From the NCBI GenBank assembly GCA_947487165.1, contig CANKWX010000004.1, positions 1 through 64,000 on the forward strand: a DNA stretch of 64,000 nt, written 5' to 3'. Numbering within the stretch: the stretch's first letter is position 1; each line of letters starts with the position of its first letter. The translations under genes were made by a program, and so were the position numbers. The stretch is from Burkholderiales bacterium. GTDB taxonomy: Bacteria > Pseudomonadota > Gammaproteobacteria > Burkholderiales > Burkholderiaceae_E. Of this stretch, positions 44,255 to 55,695 are shown in pieces. Under the pieces are notes generated by a model. It saw only the letters and a program-made list of their open reading frames with translations, searched no databases and was not told the origin of the DNA.

Positions 44255-44293
44255 AGGCAGCAACCCAGGGCAGCAACCCAAGGCAGCAACCCA
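44255..44293 (+). repeat. Three 13-bp direct repeats in the rpsU leader
   Basis: The unit RGGCAGCAACCCA occurs at 44255-44267, 44268-44280 and 44281-44293 with a single A/G difference. The array ends 57 bp before the rpsU ATG. Confidence 0.88.
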
Positions 44294-44349
44294 AGTACAA
44301 GCCAGCATCACGCACCCGACAGCAAGCGTACAAAGAGAGAACCGAGCTT

Positions 44350-44562
44350 ATGACGACCATCCGTGTGAAAGAGAACGAGCCTTTCGACGTCGCTTTGCGC
44401 CGTTTCAAGCGCACGATCGAGAAAACCGGCCTCCTCACGGAGTTGCGTGCACGCGAGTTTTACGAAAAGCCCACCGCCGAGCGAAAGCGCAAGAAAGCGG
44501 CCGCGGTCAAGCGCCACTACAAGCGCCTGCGCAGCCAGATGCTGCCCAAGAAACTCTACTGA
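44350..44562 (+). CDS. rpsU: 30S ribosomal protein bS21
   Basis: Small basic ribosomal protein of 70 residues ([39 protein letters not shown]), full length and highly conserved. It is needed for translation initiation in many bacteria. First gene of the rpsU-yqeY-dnaG-rpoD macromolecular synthesis cluster. Confidence 0.98.
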   Translation: MTTIRVKENEPFDVALRRFKRTIEKTGLLTELRAREFYEKPTAERKRKKAAAVKRHYKRLRSQMLPKKLY

Positions 44563-44650
44563 GCGCTCGGCCGAGTTCTCGCCCAAATGCTCGCCCGGGC
44601 CTCCGGTTCACCGGGCAGGTTCTGGCTTGGGTCGATCTGACCATGACCGC

Positions 44651-45115
44651 ATGAATGCTCCGGCCTCTACTTTGAAAGACCGCATCACCGACGATATGAA
44701 GTCGGCGATGCGTGCCCGCGAAACCCTCCGCCTTGGCGCGATCCGCATGTTGCTGGCTGCGATCAAGCAGCGCGAGGTCGACGAGCGGATCACCCTCGAC
44801 GACGCCCAGGTCGCCACCATTGTCGACAAGCTGATCAAGCAACGTCGCGATTCCATCGCCCAGTTCGAGCAGGCCGGTCGTACCGATCTGGTCGATCAGG
44901 AAAAAGCAGAAGTCGCCGTGCTGTCGGTGTATCTGCCGGCCCAAGCCGATGCGGCAGAAATCGAAGTGCTGCTCGCCGCAGCAATTGCCACAACCGGAGC
45001 CGCGGGGCCTCAGGACATGGGCAAGGTCATGGCTGTTCTCAAGGGCAAGCTCGCCGGTCGGGCCGATCTCACGGCAGTCTCGGCGATGGTCAAGAGCCGG
45101 CTTGCTGCGCGCTAG
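44651..45115 (+). CDS. GatB/YqeY domain protein
   Basis: Protein of 154 residues: LKDRITDDMKSAMRARETLRLGAIRMLLAAIK, IDKLIKQRRDSIAQFEQAGR-type core, and a C-terminal tail domain like that of GatB (QDMGKVMAVLKGKLAGRADLTAVSAMVKSRL). It may bind tRNA; the exact role is unknown. It sits in its usual place between rpsU and dnaG. The longer frame upstream overlaps rpsU and is not used. Confidence 0.93.
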   Translation: MNAPASTLKDRITDDMKSAMRARETLRLGAIRMLLAAIKQREVDERITLDDAQVATIVDKLIKQRRDSIAQFEQAGRTDLVDQEKAEVAVLSVYLPAQADAAEIEVLLAAAIATTGAAGPQDMGKVMAVLKGKLAGRADLTAVSAMVKSRLAAR

Positions 45116-45118
45116 ACT
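45113..45118 (+). promoter_or_regulatory. -10-like TAGACT 6 nt before dnaG
   Basis: TAGACT includes the yqeY stop codon and ends 6 nt before the dnaG GTG. It may allow independent leaderless transcription of dnaG. Confidence 0.4.
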
Positions 45119-45124
45119 CGCGGG

Positions 45125-47014
45125 GTGATACCCCAGTCCTTCATCCAGGAGTTGCTTGCCCGCGTCGACATCGTCGAGGTGGTCGGTCGCTCAGTCAAGC
45201 TGAGAAAGGCCGGCGCGAATTTCCTTGGCTTGTGCCCATTTCACGGCGAAAAATCCCCGTCTTTCACGGTGTCCCCCACCAAGCAGTTCTATCACTGCTT
45301 TGGCTGCGGCGTGCATGGCTCGGCGGTCGGGTTTCTGATGGAGCAGGCCGGCCTCGGCTATGTCGATGCGATTCACGAACTTGCCCGCTCGGCCGGGCTG
45401 ACTGTGCCTCAGGAGTCGTCGCCGGGCGATGCTGTCCGACGTGACCCCGACCTGCTCGAGACCCTGGCTGCTGCCGCCAGGTTCTACAAGTCGCGGCTTC
45501 GGGAGGCGAGTGCCGCCATCGACTATCTGAAGGGGCGAGGGGTGAGTGGCGAGACTGCCGCCCGCTACGGTATCGGTTATGCGCCGGAAGGATGGCGCGG
45601 CCTCGAGGCGGCCGTGCCCGATTACTCGGCCCAGGCGCTGGTTGCCACTGGGCTGGTCATCGAGTCCGAGCCCGATTCCGACGCCGATGGCGCCGACGGC
45701 TCCGGCGCAGGTGGTCCGCGCGAGGCGCAGCGCCGGCGCCGCTACGACCGGTTTCGCGACCGGATCATGTTCCCGATCCGCAATCCGCGCGGTCAGGTCA
45801 TCGGATTCGGTGGCCGGGTGATGGGTAAGGGCGAGCCGAAGTACCTCAATTCGCCCGAGACCGCGCTGTTCTCGAAAGGCCGCGAACTTTATGGGCTGTT
45901 CGAGGCACGTGATGCCATCAGGGCAGCCGATTGCGTCATCGTCGTCGAGGGCTACATGGATGTGGTGATGCTGGCGCAGCACGGCGTACGCAATGCGGTC
46001 GCGACCCTGGGCACGGCCACCACCGCCCTGCATGCGCAAAAGCTGCTGCGTCTGGTCGATCGGGTGGTCTTTGCCTTCGATGGCGACGCCGCCGGACGCA
46101 GGGCCGCATGGCGGGCGCTGGAGGGCTGCCTGCCCCATGCTGCCGACACCAAGCGGATCGATTTCTTGTTTCTGCCTGCCGAGCACGATCCCGACAGCTT
46201 CGTGCGCGCCCACGGTGCCGAGGGTTTTGTCGCCGAATTGGCGGCCACGCAGCCCTTGTCCGAGTTTCTGCTGCGCGAACTGTCGTCACGGGTCGACCTG
46301 TCGACCTCCGAGGGCCGTGCCCGCCTTCAGGCCGAAGCCCGGCCCTTGCTGCTGGCGCTTCCGCCGGCCGCCTTGCGCATGCAGCTTGTGCAAACGCTTG
46401 CTACACGGGTCGGCATTCGTGCCGAGGATCTTCTGCAGTTCATCCAGCCCGATTCGCCAGCGCAGCGCGCAGGCCCGTCGCGCGCTGACACCGGGGCTCG
46501 CGGCAATGCGACCGAGCGACCGGGATGGGCCCGCGACCGGACCGCCCGCCAGTCCGAATGGACCGCCTCTCGCGATTGGCGCCGGACGCCGGTGATGCAG
46601 GCTGCGCTGCCCGACCTGCAACGCAGGGCAAGGCTGCTGCTGGCGCTGCATCCTTTTTTGGCTCAGGAGAGTTGGTCAAGCGACTTGCTGCCCGAGCCAA
46701 TCATCGACTGGACGGCGCGTCTCGCAACGCTGCCGTCGGGCGCGAGCTTTGGCGCGGTGATCGAGTCGATCCGGGAGGCTGATCCGCCGCTGGCGGCGGC
46801 GCTCGAGGCCGAGGCGGCTGCCGATCGAGGGCTTCTGTCGGATCTGGACCCGGCCGAGGCCAGGCGTGAGTTCGAAGGCGCCTTGAATCAGCTGCGGCTG
46901 CAGCGGGTGCGTGAGGAAATCGATCGCCTGGCCGCGGGAGGGCTGCAGTCGGAGGCCGACCGTGAACGCTATGCGGATTTACAAGCGATGCGCAAAGCCC
47001 TCACGTCCGGGTGA
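45125..47014 (+). CDS. dnaG: DNA primase
   Basis: Makes RNA primers for replication. The 629-residue protein has the CHC2 zinc finger (C37, H40, C58, C61), the RNAP-like core with FGGRVMGKGEPKYLNSPET, TOPRIM motifs VIVVEGYMDVVML and FAFDGDAAGRRAA, and a C-terminal DnaB-interacting helical region. A Gly/Ala/Asp-rich insertion (ESEPDSDADGADGSG) lies near residue 190. GTG start, 9 bp after yqeY. Confidence 0.97.
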   Translation: MIPQSFIQELLARVDIVEVVGRSVKLRKAGANFLGLCPFHGEKSPSFTVSPTKQFYHCFGCGVHGSAVGFLMEQAGLGYVDAIHELARSAGLTVPQESSPGDAVRRDPDLLETLAAAARFYKSRLREASAAIDYLKGRGVSGETAARYGIGYAPEGWRGLEAAVPDYSAQALVATGLVIESEPDSDADGADGSGAGGPREAQRRRRYDRFRDRIMFPIRNPRGQVIGFGGRVMGKGEPKYLNSPETALFSKGRELYGLFEARDAIRAADCVIVVEGYMDVVMLAQHGVRNAVATLGTATTALHAQKLLRLVDRVVFAFDGDAAGRRAAWRALEGCLPHAADTKRIDFLFLPAEHDPDSFVRAHGAEGFVAELAATQPLSEFLLRELSSRVDLSTSEGRARLQAEARPLLLALPPAALRMQLVQTLATRVGIRAEDLLQFIQPDSPAQRAGPSRADTGARGNATERPGWARDRTARQSEWTASRDWRRTPVMQAALPDLQRRARLLLALHPFLAQESWSSDLLPEPIIDWTARLATLPSGASFGAVIESIREADPPLAAALEAEAAADRGLLSDLDPAEARREFEGALNQLRLQRVREEIDRLAAGGLQSEADRERYADLQAMRKALTSG

Positions 47015-47025
47015 TCGGCTTAAGT

Positions 47026-47031
47026 TATAAT
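47026..47031 (+). promoter_or_regulatory. -10 TATAAT between dnaG and rpoD
   Basis: A perfect TATAAT lies 12 bp after the dnaG stop and 40 bp before the rpoD start. No clear -35 is seen. It is a candidate internal promoter for rpoD. Confidence 0.55.
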
Positions 47032-47071
47032 CAAAGGTTTCCCCGACGTCTCTTCCTTGCGAGGACCGGTT

Positions 47072-50125
<3,054 letters not shown>

Positions 50126-50160
50126 TCTGATCGGGGCGCTGATGCGCCTCAATCGCTGAA

Positions 50161-50195
50161 AAAAAAGCCTGCGTTGCACACGCAGGCTTTCTTTT
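50161..50195. terminator. Bidirectional rho-independent terminator after rpoD
   Basis: An 11-bp stem (AAAGCCTGCGT / ACGCAGGCTTT) with a 5-nt loop is flanked by an A-run on the left and TTTCTTTTT on the right. It can end both rpoD (plus) and the acyl-CoA ligase gene (minus). Confidence 0.92.
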
Positions 50196-50214
50196 TGCGG
50201 CTCGCCCGCCTGCC

Positions 50215-51786
50215 TCAGACGATGCGGCTCTTGTGTCCGGCCCAGTACTTCTCGCGCAACGGTTTCTTGTAGAGCTTGCCGGTCGGCAGCCGGGGCATGG
50301 CGTCGATGAAATCGATCGATCGCGGGCACTTGAGCTTGGCCAGGTTCTGCTGGCAAAACGTGATCAGTTCCTGTGCGAGCTCATCATTGGCGGTCACGCC
50401 GGGCATCGGCTGAACGACTGCCTTGACCTCCTCGCCGAGATCGACGTTCGGCACACCGAACACCGCAGCATCGGCGACCTTGGGATGCGTGATCAGCAGG
50501 TTTTCGCATTCCTGCGGATAGATATTCACGCCGCCCGAGATGATCATGAAGGTCGAGCGATCGGTGAGATAGAGAAAGCCGTCATCGTCGACATAACCCA
50601 CGTCGCCCACGGTGCTCATCGTGCCGTCTGCCGAGCGTGTCTCGGCGGTGCGCTCAGGGTCGTTGAAATAGACGAAGGGTGAGCCGCTCTTGAACCAGAT
50701 CTCGCCAGGCGTACCTTTGGGCGAGGGCTGCATGTTGTCGTCGAGGATGTGCAGATCGCCCATCAGTACCCGACCGACGCTGCCCCGATGCGCCAGCCAC
50801 TCGGCGCTGTCGCAGGCGGTAAAGCCAAGTCCTTCGGTTGCACCGTAGTACTCGTGAATGATCGGCCCCCACCATTCGATCATCTGCTCTTTCACCTGCG
50901 CAGGGCAGGGCGCCGCCGCATGGATCGCGATTTCGAGCGAGGACAGGTCGTAGGCCTCGCGTGTGGCCTGCGGCAGCTTGAGCATGCGGCTGAACATCGT
51001 CGGCACCAGCTGCGAATGGCTGACCTTGTATTTCGGGATCAGGGCCAGGTATTGCTCGGGGTCGAAGTGCTCCATGATGATCACGGTGCCGCCATTGCGG
51101 ATCGTGAGCGACACCGCCGCCTGCGGAGCGGAGTGATAGAGCGGCGCCGGTGACAGATAGATCATGTCCGGGCGATAACGCCACAGTTTCGACAGGAAAT
51201 CGAAGAGCGGCAGCGCTTGGGAGGGGGGCGATTCGGGCAGAGGCCTGACAATGCCTTTTGGCCGGCCGGTGGTGCCTGAGGAATAGAGCATCGGCGTGCC
51301 GAGCCATTCATCGGCAATCGGTGTGGGCGGGAATTCCGCCAGGGCGGCCGCGTAATCGCTGACCAGGCAGTCGCCGATACGCGCCGGCAGTTCGGCACCC
51401 GCGCCACCCACCACCAGGCAGCGCTTGATGCGAGGCGCTTGCGCAATCGCTTTCAGCGCGACCTCCACCTTGCCGATCGAGGTGATCAGCACCTGAGACT
51501 CGCTGTTGTTCAGGATGTAGGCCAGCTCGTCTGCGGTCAGAAAGGAATTGATGCAGGTGCAGTAGAGCCCCGATCGTTCGCCGGCACCACAGGCCTCGAG
51601 GAAGCGGGAATTGTTTTCCATGAACACCGAGTAATGGTCGAGCCGCTTGAGGCCCTCCCCGCGCAGCAGATGCGCGAGCCGATTGGTGCGGGCGTCGTAC
51701 TCGGCGTAGGACACCGATTCACCGCTCGACGCCATGATGAAGGCGGGGCGGTCAGGGTTCAGTTGAGCGTAATGGCCGGCGTACAT
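50215..51786 (-). CDS. Acyl-CoA synthetase (AMP-forming, class I adenylate-forming)
   Basis: Activates a carboxylic acid to its CoA thioester through an acyl-AMP. The 523-residue protein has the P-loop-like motif LYSSGTTGRPKG, the YYGATEG motif, the hinge TGDV-type segment (STVGDVGYVDDDGFLYLTDR) and the catalytic Lys region near the end (PRLPTGKLYKKPLRE). It resembles medium- or long-chain fatty acyl-CoA ligases. GAGGAG lies 6 nt before the ATG. An 11-bp minisatellite lies 50 bp upstream. Confidence 0.9.
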   Translation of the reverse strand: MYAGHYAQLNPDRPAFIMASSGESVSYAEYDARTNRLAHLLRGEGLKRLDHYSVFMENNSRFLEACGAGERSGLYCTCINSFLTADELAYILNNSESQVLITSIGKVEVALKAIAQAPRIKRCLVVGGAGAELPARIGDCLVSDYAAALAEFPPTPIADEWLGTPMLYSSGTTGRPKGIVRPLPESPPSQALPLFDFLSKLWRYRPDMIYLSPAPLYHSAPQAAVSLTIRNGGTVIIMEHFDPEQYLALIPKYKVSHSQLVPTMFSRMLKLPQATREAYDLSSLEIAIHAAAPCPAQVKEQMIEWWGPIIHEYYGATEGLGFTACDSAEWLAHRGSVGRVLMGDLHILDDNMQPSPKGTPGEIWFKSGSPFVYFNDPERTAETRSADGTMSTVGDVGYVDDDGFLYLTDRSTFMIISGGVNIYPQECENLLITHPKVADAAVFGVPNVDLGEEVKAVVQPMPGVTANDELAQELITFCQQNLAKLKCPRSIDFIDAMPRLPTGKLYKKPLREKYWAGHKSRIV

Positions 51787-51836
51787 GAGGTCTCCTCAGC
51801 TTTGTTTGAGGCGAATTTAACACGGGCGAATGAGCT

Positions 51837-51899
51837 GCCACCGAGGTGCCACCGAGGTGCCACTGAGGTGCCGCTGAGGTGCCGCTGAGGTGCCACTGA
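51837..51899. repeat. 11-bp minisatellite upstream of the acyl-CoA ligase gene
   Basis: Five full units and one partial unit of GCCACCGAGGT or GCCGCTGAGGT (51837-51847, 51848-51858, 51859-51869, 51870-51880, 51881-51891, then a decayed copy). The array is noncoding and not a multiple of three, so length changes would be harmless to reading frames but could shift promoter spacing. Confidence 0.9.
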
Positions 51900-51968
51900 A
51901 TGGCTACCGAGAGGTCATTGGCGGCCCTTGCGACCGCTGTCTCGCGGCTGGGCTGCGATCAGATCAGA

Positions 51969-52157
51969 TCAGACCAGACACCACAAGCCCACGCAGACGC
52001 CGAAGATCCACTGCACGAACAGATCGAGCAGTGATCCCAGCACCAGCACGGGAACGCTCACGGCGAGTGCCAGCAGCAGGGCGCCGGCGAGCGTGATCCG
52101 GGGTTCGGGCAGCGCGTGGCCGAGCACGTTTTCGGGACGTTTGATCAGCAGGGGCAT
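51969..52157 (-). CDS. Small hydrophobic protein, hypothetical
   Basis: Predicted 62-residue product with a polar N-terminus (MPLLIKRPENVLGHALPEPR), then two adjoining hydrophobic segments (LAGALLLALAVSVPVLVLG and FVQWIFGVCVGLWCLV). That looks like a small inner-membrane hairpin protein. No strong ribosome site, and no family recognised. Support is the amino-acid pattern alone, which is unlike the Arg/Pro/Ala-rich shadow frames around it. Confidence 0.45.
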   Translation of the reverse strand: MPLLIKRPENVLGHALPEPRITLAGALLLALAVSVPVLVLGSLLDLFVQWIFGVCVGLWCLV

Positions 52158-52235
52158 GGCAGCGGTCAGCGCTTCATCACAGGCGGTTTATCGTGGCATC
52201 GGCAACCGAGGGTCCGGCAGCTTGCCGGTTCGCCG

Positions 52236-52241
52236 TACACT
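52236..52241 (+). promoter_or_regulatory. -10-like TACACT 6 nt before the FemAB-like gene
   Basis: TACACT is followed 6 nt later by the ATG at 52248, another case of the leaderless layout. Confidence 0.4.
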
Positions 52242-52247
52242 TGAACG

Positions 52248-53183
52248 ATGCAGGTGATCTGGACCGGAATCGAGCGCACGACATGGGATGCGCTGCATCG
52301 TACCGCGGCGGCAGCGCTTCAGCAGGACTGGGCCTACGGCGAGGCGATGCAGGCGTTGGGCACGCGCTGCCTGCGCGCGGCCGTCATTCACGATGGGCGG
52401 CTGGTCGGCATTGCCCAGTTTCTGGTCAGGCGCATCGGCGGAATCGCCGCACTCGCCCTGTGTTCGCATGGGCCGGTCTGGTCTGCCGATCTGTCGCCCA
52501 CCGACCGCGAAGCCGCCTGTCGACTGCTCAAGCGCAGTGCACCGGTGCGCTGGCCGCGGGCGATCCTGCTCACGCCCGATGCGGTGAGTGCCGATACAGC
52601 CGGTGTTCGTCGCCTGATCCGGGTCATGACCGGCCATGCCACGGTGCGCATCGACCTCACGCAGGACGTCGCTGCCTTGCGCGCGGCCATGCACGGCAAG
52701 TGGCGTAACCGTCTGGCCGCCGCCGAACGCTCGACCCTCAAAGTGCAAAAGGTCGGCGGCAAGCCCGCGCAGTATCGGTGGCTGCTCGATCGTGAGCTCG
52801 CGCAGCGCAGCGAAAAACGTTATATCGCGCTGCCAGACGGATTCGTCGAGGCCTGGCAGGTGGCCTGTGGCCAGGCCGGGCGCGACCGTCGCACCGATGC
52901 GATGCTCACCTTGCGGGCCGATCTCGGGCGTGATGCAGTGGCCGGGATGCTCTTTCTCATCCACGGCGAAGCGGCGACCTATCAGGTCGGCTGGGTCGGC
53001 GACGCGGGTCGCGATCTCGGTGCCCACAATCTGCTGCTGTGGCAGGGCCTGCAGATGCTCAAGGCGCAGGGCATCCGGATGCTTGATCTGGGCGGTGTCG
53101 ATACCGCGCGCGGTGCCGGCATCGCACGGTTCAAGATCGGCTCGGGCGGCGAGGTGCTGATGCTCGCCGGGACATACCTCTAA
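52248..53183 (+). CDS. GNAT-superfamily, FemAB/BioF2-like acyltransferase
   Basis: Protein of 311 residues that looks like two GNAT halves as in FemX-type proteins: QQDWAYGEAMQALG at the start and a C-terminal GNAT core with FLIHGEAATYQVGWVGDAGRDLGAHNLLLWQGLQ followed by LDLGGVDTARGAGIARFKIG. Family members transfer aminoacyl or acyl groups to cell-wall or exopolysaccharide precursors. The substrate is unknown. Confidence 0.8.
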   Translation: MQVIWTGIERTTWDALHRTAAAALQQDWAYGEAMQALGTRCLRAAVIHDGRLVGIAQFLVRRIGGIAALALCSHGPVWSADLSPTDREAACRLLKRSAPVRWPRAILLTPDAVSADTAGVRRLIRVMTGHATVRIDLTQDVAALRAAMHGKWRNRLAAAERSTLKVQKVGGKPAQYRWLLDRELAQRSEKRYIALPDGFVEAWQVACGQAGRDRRTDAMLTLRADLGRDAVAGMLFLIHGEAATYQVGWVGDAGRDLGAHNLLLWQGLQMLKAQGIRMLDLGGVDTARGAGIARFKIGSGGEVLMLAGTYL

Positions 53184-53211
53184 GCCGCTCGGTTGCTGCG
53201 GCCGCCTGAAT

Positions 53212-54174
53212 TCAGGCGCCGCGCTGCGCCTCGAGGCGCAGGGCCTCGTCGCGCTGCATGCTCGAGAGCAGCTCCGACAGGACCCGATCCGACATCGAGT
53301 GTTCGACCTGGCAGGTGCCGGCGGCCGCATGCCCGCCGCCGCCATATCGCAGGCACAGGTCGCCCACGTTGGTGGCACAGGTGCGCTCGAAGATCGATTT
53401 GCCGATGGCAAAGACCGCGTTCTGTTTGTGCAGGCCCCACATCCGATGAATCGAGACATTGCACTGAGGGAACAGCGCATAGATCATGAACCGGTTGGTC
53501 GCCCAGATCGGATCCTGGTCGCGCATGTCGACCACGACGACATTGCCGTGCACGGTCGATGCCGACAGCAGCTGGTCGACCGCCTTGCCTTCGTGTTCGA
53601 AATAGAGGTCGATGCGTTCGCGTACATCGGGCAAGGCCATGATTTCCTTGACCGTCAGCGTTCGACAGGCATCGATCAGCGCCATCATCAGCTGATAGTT
53701 CGAGATCCTGAAATTGCGAAAACGGCCGAGGCCGGTGCGGGCATCCATCAGGAATCCGAGCATCGTCCAGTCTTTCGGATGCAGCACTTCCTCGACGCTG
53801 TACTGGGCCGAGTCGGCCTGGTCGACCGCACGCATCAGCTGCTCGGTGACATTCGGAAAGGCTTCACGGCCGCCGTAGTACTGCCACACCACGCGCGCCG
53901 CCGAGGGGGCGTTCGGGTCGATCACATGGTTGCCGACCTGTGAGGTGTTGCGAACGATCTCCGACGAGTGATGGTCGAAGGCCAGTCGGGCCGTCGCGAC
54001 ATAGGGCACGTTGGTGGTGATGTCGCGCTCGGTGATCTCGATCTTGCCGTCCTGCATGTCCTTCGGATGAACGAACAGGATCTCGTTGATCAGGCCGATT
54101 TCGCGCAGCAGCACGGCGCACACGAGTCCGTCGAAGTCGGAGCGGGTGACAAGTCGATATTGGGGCTGAGCCAT
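53212..54174 (-). CDS. DHH-family phosphoesterase
   Basis: Metal-dependent phosphoesterase of 320 residues. Motifs include SDFDG (13-16), DHH (67-69), a conserved Asp in RAVDQADSAQ, and the DHHA1-type GGGG motif in RYGGGGHAAAGTCQV. Relatives degrade short RNA (NrnA), cyclic dinucleotides or polyphosphate, and the exact substrate cannot be told here. GGAG lies 7 nt before the ATG. Convergent with the FemAB-like gene. Confidence 0.87.
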   Translation of the reverse strand: MAQPQYRLVTRSDFDGLVCAVLLREIGLINEILFVHPKDMQDGKIEITERDITTNVPYVATARLAFDHHSSEIVRNTSQVGNHVIDPNAPSAARVVWQYYGGREAFPNVTEQLMRAVDQADSAQYSVEEVLHPKDWTMLGFLMDARTGLGRFRNFRISNYQLMMALIDACRTLTVKEIMALPDVRERIDLYFEHEGKAVDQLLSASTVHGNVVVVDMRDQDPIWATNRFMIYALFPQCNVSIHRMWGLHKQNAVFAIGKSIFERTCATNVGDLCLRYGGGGHAAAGTCQVEHSMSDRVLSELLSSMQRDEALRLEAQRGA

Positions 54175-54386
54175 GGTTTCTCCGCGTAAGCCCTGCCAGT
54201 CTTCGTCATCCGACAGGCCGCAACAACCGCTGAACCGACAAGCGGTGCTGTCCTGCGCCCGATCGGATCGCTTTTTTCAGCATTTGTGTCGAAGTTGGCA
54301 CTTTGCCTGAATCGCTGCGCATGCCGTCATGCGGCCCGGATGCGGATTCCGATCTCCCTTGGCGAGGTCACCTGTCACGGCTCCGC

Positions 54387-54392
54387 TAGGAT
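54387..54392 (+). promoter_or_regulatory. -10-like TAGGAT 6 nt before the MFS gene
   Basis: TAGGAT ends 6 nt before the ATG at 54399, which fits leaderless transcription. Confidence 0.4.
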
Positions 54393-54398
54393 GCCAAT

Positions 54399-55568
54399 AT
54401 GACCCGCGGTTTTCTCATTGCCTTCCTGCTCTCCTTCGGCCCCGCGGTCTCAAACTCCTTTGCCCGGTTCGCTTATGCGCTGGTGCTGCCTGCGATGCGC
54501 ACCGACCTTGCGCTCGACTGGTCGCAGGCCGGCGGGCTCAACACCGCCAATGCCGCCGGCTACCTGATCGGTGCGGTGGCGGTGCGGGCGGTGGTCGGGC
54601 GGCTGGGCAACCGGCGGCTCTTTGCGATCGGCATGGTGCTGACCTCGCTGACCGTGCTGGCCACCGGTTTTGTGCGCGACGTTCCGCTGCTGTCGTTCCT
54701 GCGGGTGCTGTCTGGCATCGGTGGCGCCTGTGTCTTCATCTGCGGCGGCGCGCTGTCGGGCAATGTCTTTCCGGGTCGCCCCGAGCGCGCCACCACAACC
54801 ATTGCGATGTTCTTTGCCGGCGCCGGCATCGGCCTGATGCTGTGCGGTGTGGCGATCCCGCTGCTGCTGCAGCAGGTCGGTGATGCGGCCTGGCCACTGG
54901 CCTGGCGCGCTATGGGGGTTGCCGGGCTGGTGATGTCAGTGGCGGCGATCTGGGCGGCCTGGCAGATCGACGAGCCGGGTGCGGCCGCCGGCAGTGCCCG
55001 CTGGGCGGTGCTGCCTTTCATGAGGCAGCTGCTTGCCTATCTGTGCTTCGGTCTGGGCTACATCGGCTATATGACCTTCGTGATCGCCTGGATGCGCATC
55101 AATGGCGCGGGCGTCGGCTTGGTGATGTCGGTCTGGGTGGTGCTGGGCGCGGCGACCCTGCTGGCACCGATGGTGTGGGCCGGGCCCTGCGAGCGCTGGC
55201 GAGGCGGCCGCCCGCTTGCTGCGATCTTGGCCACTTCTGCGATCGGCGCGATGCTGCCGATGGTGTCGATTCACCCAATTGCGCTGCTGAGTTCGGCGGT
55301 GCTCTTCGGGCTGTCGATGTTCAGCGCCCCCTCGGCAATCAGCAGCCTGATCAAGCACTGGCTGCCCAAGCCAGCCTGGGGCTCGGCAATGGCCACCTTC
55401 ACCATCGTCTTTGCCGCCAGCCAGATGGTTGGGCCGGTGGCGACCGGCTGGGTCGCCGACCACTGGGGGTCGCTGCGACCGGGGCTGACTGCGTCGGCCC
55501 TGGTGCTGGCCCTTGGTGCCCTGCTCGCGCTGACCCAGGGGGAGCCGAAAAGCCGGCGTGTGGCCTGA
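54399..55568 (+). CDS. YbfB/YjiJ-family MFS transporter
   Basis: Twelve-helix carrier of 389 residues. The family pattern includes SNSFARFAYALVLPAMRTDLALDWSQAGGLNTANAAGYLIGA, a conserved motif A-like VVGRLGNRR loop, and a C-terminal FTIVFAASQMVGPVATGWVAD segment. Exports or imports an unknown small molecule. The 225-bp gap before it contains only the -10-like hexamer. Confidence 0.87.
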   Translation: MTRGFLIAFLLSFGPAVSNSFARFAYALVLPAMRTDLALDWSQAGGLNTANAAGYLIGAVAVRAVVGRLGNRRLFAIGMVLTSLTVLATGFVRDVPLLSFLRVLSGIGGACVFICGGALSGNVFPGRPERATTTIAMFFAGAGIGLMLCGVAIPLLLQQVGDAAWPLAWRAMGVAGLVMSVAAIWAAWQIDEPGAAAGSARWAVLPFMRQLLAYLCFGLGYIGYMTFVIAWMRINGAGVGLVMSVWVVLGAATLLAPMVWAGPCERWRGGRPLAAILATSAIGAMLPMVSIHPIALLSSAVLFGLSMFSAPSAISSLIKHWLPKPAWGSAMATFTIVFAASQMVGPVATGWVADHWGSLRPGLTASALVLALGALLALTQGEPKSRRVA

Positions 55569-55695
55569 TCGCCAAGCCTGCCATACCGTTTATCGGCCGG
55601 TATTGTCCGTGCAGAGGGGGTGTGGAAGAAATGCCTGTTTTTCAACAGCCTCGTCCGATGGAATAACTCCGCGAATTCAATGACCGGAGATCAAA

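Larger units (their letters stand above)
44026..44349. other. Intergenic region between the AAA+ gene and rpsU
   Basis: This 324-bp divergent gap holds no gene. It contains the two 13-bp tandem repeat arrays listed separately and a candidate -10 hexamer TAAACT at 44177-44182 towards rpsU. It must carry the main promoter of the rpsU-dnaG cluster. Apart from the repeats it is unremarkable. Confidence 0.6.
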
